This document shows, one piece after another, positions 1 to 64,000 of a stretch of 64,000 nt of DNA (within the stretch, counting starts at the first letter, position 1; each line of letters starts with the position of its first letter). A program made the position numbers and the translations under genes. Location: positions 92,752,001-92,816,000 of the forward strand of contig OZ231127.1 of the NCBI GenBank assembly GCA_965153355.1. The letters run 5' to 3'. The notes beneath the pieces were generated by a model that was not told where the DNA came from, ran no database searches, and was given only the letters and a program-made list of their open reading frames with translations. This DNA comes from Flaccisagitta enflata. Taxonomy: Eukaryota; Chaetognatha; Sagittoidea; Aphragmophora.

Positions 1-266
1 TTATATTCAATCAAACGGTTCTAATGGTTTTTAATTGTAAATATTAACTACAAGCGGCTCCGTAGCAGAGTAGAGGAAAGTCATGCATCGCTTTTATTCG
101 CATCGCTCAAAATCATATTGGATGCGGAATCATATCATAGTCAAAATTCATAACAAAGAATACATAGAGGTAAATTGATAAATGAGCAAATAAAGAAGGG
201 TAAAGGGGGGGGGGGAGATGACGTCGGCAACGATGACTAAAAGCTTGAGCTGAAATCAAAACTTAC
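1..266. other. Dynein intron, no gene seen
   Basis: AT-rich sequence downstream of the last visible dynein exon, with a run of G at 205-216. No exon, RNA gene or clear mobile element is recognised. Confidence 0.6.
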
Positions 267-58764
<58,498 letters not shown>

Positions 58765-59455
58765 CTAAAAGAAACAAATGAGACAAATGTGTCCTAACAG
58801 AAACAAATGAGACAAATGTTTCCTAACAGGAACAGCTGAGACAAATGTTTCCTAACAGAAACAGATGAGACAACTGTGTCCTAAACGAAACAAATGAAAC
58901 AAATGTGTCTTAACAGAAACAGCTGAGACAAATGTCCAAACAGAAACAAATGAGACAAATGTTTCTCAACAGAAACAAATGAGACAAATGTCCTAACAGA
59001 AACAAATGAGATAAATGAGTTCTAGCAGAAACAAATGAGACAAATGGCCTAACAGAAACAAATGAGATAAATGTCTGAACAGAAACAAATGAGACAAATG
59101 TCCGAACAGAAACAAATGAGACAAATTTCTGAACAGAAACAAATGAGAGAAATGTCCAAACAGAAACAAATGAAACAAATGTCCTAACAGAAACAAATGA
59201 GACAAATGTCCTATCAGAAAAAGATGAGACATATCACATATGTCCTTACAGAAACAAAAGAGACGAATGTGCTAAAAGAAACAAATGAGACAAATGACCT
59301 AAAAAAAAAAAGACAAATGGTCTTCAACAAACAAATGAAACATATGTCCTAAAAGAAACAAATGAGACAAATGGCCTAAAAGAAACAGATGAGACAAATG
59401 GTCTAAAACAAACAATTGTGTCATATGTCCTAAGAGAAACAAATGAGACATACTC
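58765..59455 (-). repeat. Array of ~24 copies of the w1 acceptor
   Basis: Units of ~24-30 bp. On the minus strand each reads CTCATTTGTTTCTGTTAG then GACATTTG, copying the true border (TTTGTTTCTTTTAG then GACATATG). Most units keep a pyrimidine tract followed by AG; only the first ~8 exon bases are included. Confidence 0.88.
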
Positions 59456-59620
59456 AGAACCTTAAATAAAACTTGACCTCGATTCTATCCTCTAAGGGTG
59501 TGGTTTCTCACAATGTTACCCTCGGGTGATATGTTGAATTATGGTTACAAAAGTAACAATCATTGCCTTAACTACGTTGCTTTTGGGTTAGATTAAGAAG
59601 GATTGTTTTTCAGATTCTTT

Positions 59621-61822
59621 TTAGTCGCGTGCACGCGACTCTACAACCCGCTCCGTCGGTCGGTCGGTCCGTCCGTCCGTCCGTCGGTCCGTCGGTAACA
59701 CTTTGCTTTTTTGCGTCTTTTTGGGTCATCTGGAGTTATTTTGAGTCAATTTTTTGTTGTTTTTGGGAATTATTGGTTGCTTTTAATCATTTTTGGTCAT
59801 TTTTGGTCATTTTTGGTCATTTGGTCAATTTGGTCATTTTGGTCATTTTGGTCATTTTTGGTCATTTTTGGTCAATTTTGGTCAATTTTGGTCAATTTTG
59901 CTCATTTTTGATCAATTTTGATCATTTTTGATCATTTTTGGTCATTTTTGGTCATTTTTGGTCATTTTTGTCATTTTGGTCATTTTGGTCGTTTTGGTCA
60001 TTTTTGGTCATTTTTGATCATTTTTGATTATTTTTGATCATTTTTGATCTTTTTTTTTCAGTTTTGGTCATTTTGGTCATTTTTGGTCATTTTTGGTCAT
60101 TTTTGGTCTTTTTTGGTCATTTTGGTCATTTTGGTCATTTTGGTCATTTTGGTCATTTTGGTCATTTTGGTCATTTTGGTCATTTTGGTCATTTTGGTCA
60201 TTTTGGTCATTTTGGTCATTTTTGGTCATTTTGGTCATTTTGGTCATTTTGGTCATTTTGGTCATTTTTGGTCATTTTTGGTCATTTTGGTCATTTTTGG
60301 TCATTTTTGGTCATTTTTGGTCATTTTTGGTCATTTTTGGTCATTTTTGGTCATTTTGGTCATTTTGATCATTTTTGGTCATTTTGGTCATTTTGGTCAT
60401 ATTGGTCATTTTTGGTCATTTTGGTCATTTTGGTCATTTTTGGTCATTTTTGGTCATTTTTGGTCATTTTGGTCATTTTTGGTCATTTTTAGTCATTTTG
60501 GTCATTTTGGTCATTTTGATCATTTTTGGTCATTTTTGATCATTTTTGATCATTTTTGGTCATTTTTGGTCATTTTGGTCATTTTGGTCATTTTGGTCAT
60601 TTTGGCCATTTTTGGTCATTTTGGTCATCTTTGGTCATTTAGGTCATTTTTAGTCATTTTTAGTCATTTTTGGTCATTTTTGGTCATTTTGGTCATTTTG
60701 GTCATTTTGGTCATTTTTGATCATTTTTGGTCATTTTTGGTCATTTTTGGTCATTTTTGGTCATTTTGGTCATTTTGGTCATTTTTGGTCATTTTTGGTC
60801 ATTTTTGGTTAAAGTCTGCTGGTTAAAGTCTGCTGGTTAAAGTCTGCTGGTTAAAGTCTGCAAGAGTCTGCTGGTTAAAGTCTGCTGGGTAAAGTCTGAT
60901 GGTTAAAGTCTCATGGTTTAAATCTGCTGGTTTAAATCTGCTGGTTTAAGTCTGCTGGTTGAAATCTTATGGGTTAAGTCTGCTGGTTTAAGTCTGCTGG
61001 TTTGAATCTGCTGGTTTAAGTCTGCTGGTTTAAGTCTGCTGGTTTAAATTTAATGGTTTAAGTCTGCTGGTCTAATGGTTTAAGTCTGCTGGTTTTAGTC
61101 TGCTGGTTAAAATGATATTAAAGATGAGTATGGTTTAATTCTGGTTTAAGTCTGGTTTAAGTCTGGTTTAAGTCTGGTTTAAGTCTGGTTTAAGTCTGGT
61201 TTAAGTATGGTTTAAGTCTGGTTAAAGTCTGGTTTACGTCTGGTTTACGTCTGGTTTAAGTCTGGATTAAGTCTGGTTTAAGACTGGTTCATGTCTGATT
61301 TATGTCTGGTTTAGGTCTGGGTAAGGTCTGGTTTAGGTCTGGTCTATGTCTGGTTTTTGTCTGGTTTATGTTTGATTTAGGTCTGGTTTAGGTCTGGTTT
61401 TGGTCTGGTTTTGGTCTGGTTTGATTCTGGTTTGAGTCTGGTTTGAGTCTGGTTTGAGTCTGGTTTGATTCTGGTTTGAGCCTGGTTTGAGCCTGGTTTT
61501 GGTCTTGTTTAAGTCTGGTTTGAGTCTGGTTTGAGTCTGGTTTGAGTCTGGTTTGAGTCTGGTTTGAGTCTGGTTTGAGTCTGGCTTAAATCTGGTTTAT
61601 GTCTGGTTTATGTCTGGTTTATGTCTGATTTAGGTCTGGTTTCGGTCTGGTTTAATTCTGGTTTGAGTCTCGTTTGAGTCTGGTTTGAGTCTGGTTTGAG
61701 TCTAGTTTGAGTCTTTTTGGGTTGCGTTTAAGTCTGATTTTCGATAAAAAGATACAATAAGGAGTCAGGTCAGTTCAGTTATTTTTGTCCTGCACGCGAC
61801 TTATAGGTGTTGGCCTTGTTTA
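59621..61822 (+). mobile_element. Hairpin-end element with 2-kb satellite core
   Basis: It opens with the perfect palindrome AGTCGCGTGCACGCGACT (59623-59640), then GTCGGTCGGTCGGTCCG. The core is two satellites: TTTTGGTCA units (about 59775-60810), then GGTTTAAGTCTGCT/GGTTTGAGTCT units (about 60811-61735). It closes TGCACGCGACTTATAGGTGT then TGGCCTTG. It lies between the w1 splice-site array and a stranded piece of that array. Confidence 0.88.
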
Positions 61823-61825
61823 TGG

Positions 61826-61925
61826 CAAACTAGGAGTGGTGCGCGTATTAACTAGTCAGTGAGGGTTCACAAGGCCCTCCTCCATTTACTTCAGTTTGGA
61901 TATAGTGAGGGATATTGTTTAACTT
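61826..61925 (+). repeat. Dispersed repeat (copy with 17440-17535)
   Basis: AAACTAGGAGTGGTGCGCGT through GATATTGTTTAAC matches 17440-17535 with scattered changes. Confidence 0.75.
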
Positions 61926-61929
61926 TTCA

Positions 61930-62085
61930 TATGTCCTTGCAGAAACAAATGAGACAAATGTCAAATAACAAAAACAAGAACAAAATGAAATTGAAATGAC
62001 TTTTAAGTTCAGTTTCAGTGTCTTGTTCTTATACAGCCGGAATGCATATATGATATATTCTTCAGTATGTTCTAGCAGAAACAAA
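61930..62085 (-). pseudogene. Diverged duplicate of dynein exon w1 5' half with array units
   Basis: Two array-type units (ATGTCCTTGCAGAAACAAAT; ATGTTCTAGCAGAAACAAAT) flank a stretch at about 61995-62052. On the minus strand that stretch reads CATATATGCATTCCGGCTGT, then AAGAACAAGACACTGAA, against CATATGCATTTCGGCTGTGA, then AAGAACGCGACATTGAA in w1. The acceptor AG directly before it is lost, so it is a dead partial exon. Confidence 0.8.
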
Positions 62086-62327
62086 TGGCAAAAGTAAATT
62101 GCATTGTAAATTCTAATGCAAAAAAAAAAACAAAGTAAAAGAAAATGAAACAAAAAAAAACAAACAAAAAAACAAAACAAAACAACAAAACTTATACGAT
62201 TTTTCATCATAAGTTGTGATTCACAACAGAAACAGATCTGACCGAGGGCATGGAATGGGGAGGGAGCAGGGAATTTCCTTTGTAGTATCTAGAAGCCTGT
62301 TTGTCAATGTCATGTAACAGTCTCTCA

Positions 62328-62329
<2 letters not shown>

Positions 62330-62408
<79 letters not shown>
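62330..62408. repeat. (CT)n microsatellite
   Basis: About 76 bp of CT. Confidence 0.97.
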
Positions 62409-63090
<682 letters not shown>

Positions 63091-63134
63091 AGAGAGAGAC
63101 AGAGAGAGAAACAGAGAAGAACATGTAACACGGG

Positions 63135-63305
63135 GTTACAATATCGTTGCGGACAGGGGCATCCAACCCCCATCCACACCCCAACCCCCACGCACAAGCA
63201 TCTAGACTGCTTGTTTTTCCACTTTTCAACTTGGACGGACAGACGGACCAACAAATCGATGGATGGACTGACAGACAAAGCCCCTCATAGAGTTCGTAGT
63301 TGAGA
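63135..63305 (-). mobile_element. Hairpin-end element fragment (reverse)
   Basis: GTTGCGGACAGGGGCATCCA with the plus-strand tail of the pattern GACGGACAGACGGACCAAC, then AAGCCCCTCATAGAGTTCGT. It matches the AGTTG-type copies in reverse. Confidence 0.65.
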
Positions 63306-63307
63306 TG

Positions 63308-63790
63308 AGAGAGAGACTGTGCTGCCAGGATGCACAATTACCACCTGGGACATTTCAAAGTTCAAGTAGACTTCAACTATCTCAATTCCTCGTTTTTCGG
63401 GAAAACGCGAAAAATGCGGAAAAATAAAAAAAGATTAAAAAAATCATAGCTCCAAAACTATTGATCGCACAGAATTCTGCTTGGCGTCATCTGAAAGAGG
63501 AGAATTAGCTGTTTCTTAGCTATTAATTTCATGCGTAGTACCATTCGGGCCCAAAAGCTTACCAACTTTCCCAAACGCTTCATGAAAAAAAGGGAAAACA
63601 ATTTTTCTTCGCGGAAATCAAAAAGTCTTCGAATCTTCGAATCTCGACTTTTTTCCAAATTAATTCATTCATTCGTTCATACATTCATTCACTCAATCGT
63701 TCATCCATTCCCTAATCTTTCGCCCCATTTATACAAGCATTCATGATTTTCACTTTACCTCTTACGTTGTCGCGCATCAATGGCCTACTA
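63308..63790. other. Nothing assigned
   Basis: Unique-looking AT-rich sequence with ATTC-like repeats at 63662-63745. Short frames on both strands match nothing recognised. Upstream dynein exons are not visible here. Confidence 0.5.
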
Positions 63791-63799
63791 GGCTTTAGT

Positions 63800-64000
63800 T
63801 TTTAGTCACGTGCTACTCCCTTTTGTCGGCCCCTAGGTCCGTAGGTCCGTTACACTTTACTTTTTTATCATACCTAAGTCATTCTCAGTCATTCTCAATC
63901 ATTCTGAGTCATACTAATTCATACAACACTACATTGGATTACTTAAGTCAATTAGGTTAATCTACTCGTTTAAGTCATTTTTAGTCTTTTAAAGTCATTT
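63800..64000 (+). mobile_element. Hairpin-end element with TCATTCTCAG core, cut by the window end
   Basis: It opens AGTCACGTGCTACTCCCTTT, then GGTCCGTAGGTCCG, ACTTTACTTTTTT and AAGTCATTCTCAGTCATTCT, the start of another internal satellite of this family. Confidence 0.7.

Noticed and set aside
60044-60826. 260-codon frame rich in Phe, Gly, His, Trp and Ser
   Set aside because: A direct translation of the TTTTGGTCA satellite; the 9-bp unit keeps one frame open by arithmetic.
63458-63658. Possible upstream dynein exon on the minus strand
   Set aside because: The translation does not match the linker or tail of DNAH5/8 and lacks a convincing acceptor/donor pair in phase with w1.

Overview
The window is eukaryotic nuclear DNA. 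It contains spliced exons with GT-AG borders, many microsatellites, foldback transposons and no prokaryotic gene layout. It holds part of an axonemal dynein heavy chain gene of the DNAH5/DNAH8 type, so the organism builds motile cilia or flagella. A nested gene for an ABRA-like Costars protein and short CCCTAA stretches fit an animal or a close relative. The species cannot be read from the sequence.

Minus strand: twenty dynein exons run from 58764 down to 267. Joined, they give one uninterrupted frame of 2,635 nt (about 878 residues) covering the C-terminal linker, AAA1 and the first half of AAA2. All 19 splice joins keep phase. Both gene ends lie outside the window. Most introns are 0.1-4.6 kb, but the one inside AAA1 (4520-37151) is 32.6 kb.

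Plus strand, nested in the 32.6-kb intron: a six-exon gene (20649-27026) encodes a 244-residue protein ending in a Costars domain, the actin-linked module of ABRA/STARS and ABRACL. Its last intron has a GC donor. A separate 58-codon ORF (17015-17191) could encode a small tail-anchored membrane protein. No other coding gene is supported.

The rest is repeats. They include a 777-bp TA-flanked MITE present twice with no difference seen, several foldback elements, one element with a decayed transposase-like fragment, a short-hairpin element family with covarying ends (more than 20 copies), a family with a GGGCAGCGGCCCCGAAGGGG head and a satellite core, and long (CT)n, (CAA)n, (GAT)n, (ATTC)n and (TTTTGGTCA)n arrays.

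Main discovery: about half of the dynein exons have extra copies of their own exon-intron boundary arrayed in tandem on the intron side. The extreme case is 32 extra copies of one 3' splice site plus the first ~60 exon bases (44505-47265). Exons w1, w6 and w13 show the same at acceptors; w8, w9, w11, w17 and w19 show it at donors; w12 and w15 have weaker traces. At w6 and w13 the nearest spare acceptor is in frame and open, so alternative splicing could insert 35 or 38 residues. The recurrence suggests a local process that repeatedly duplicates splice junctions and lengthens introns.
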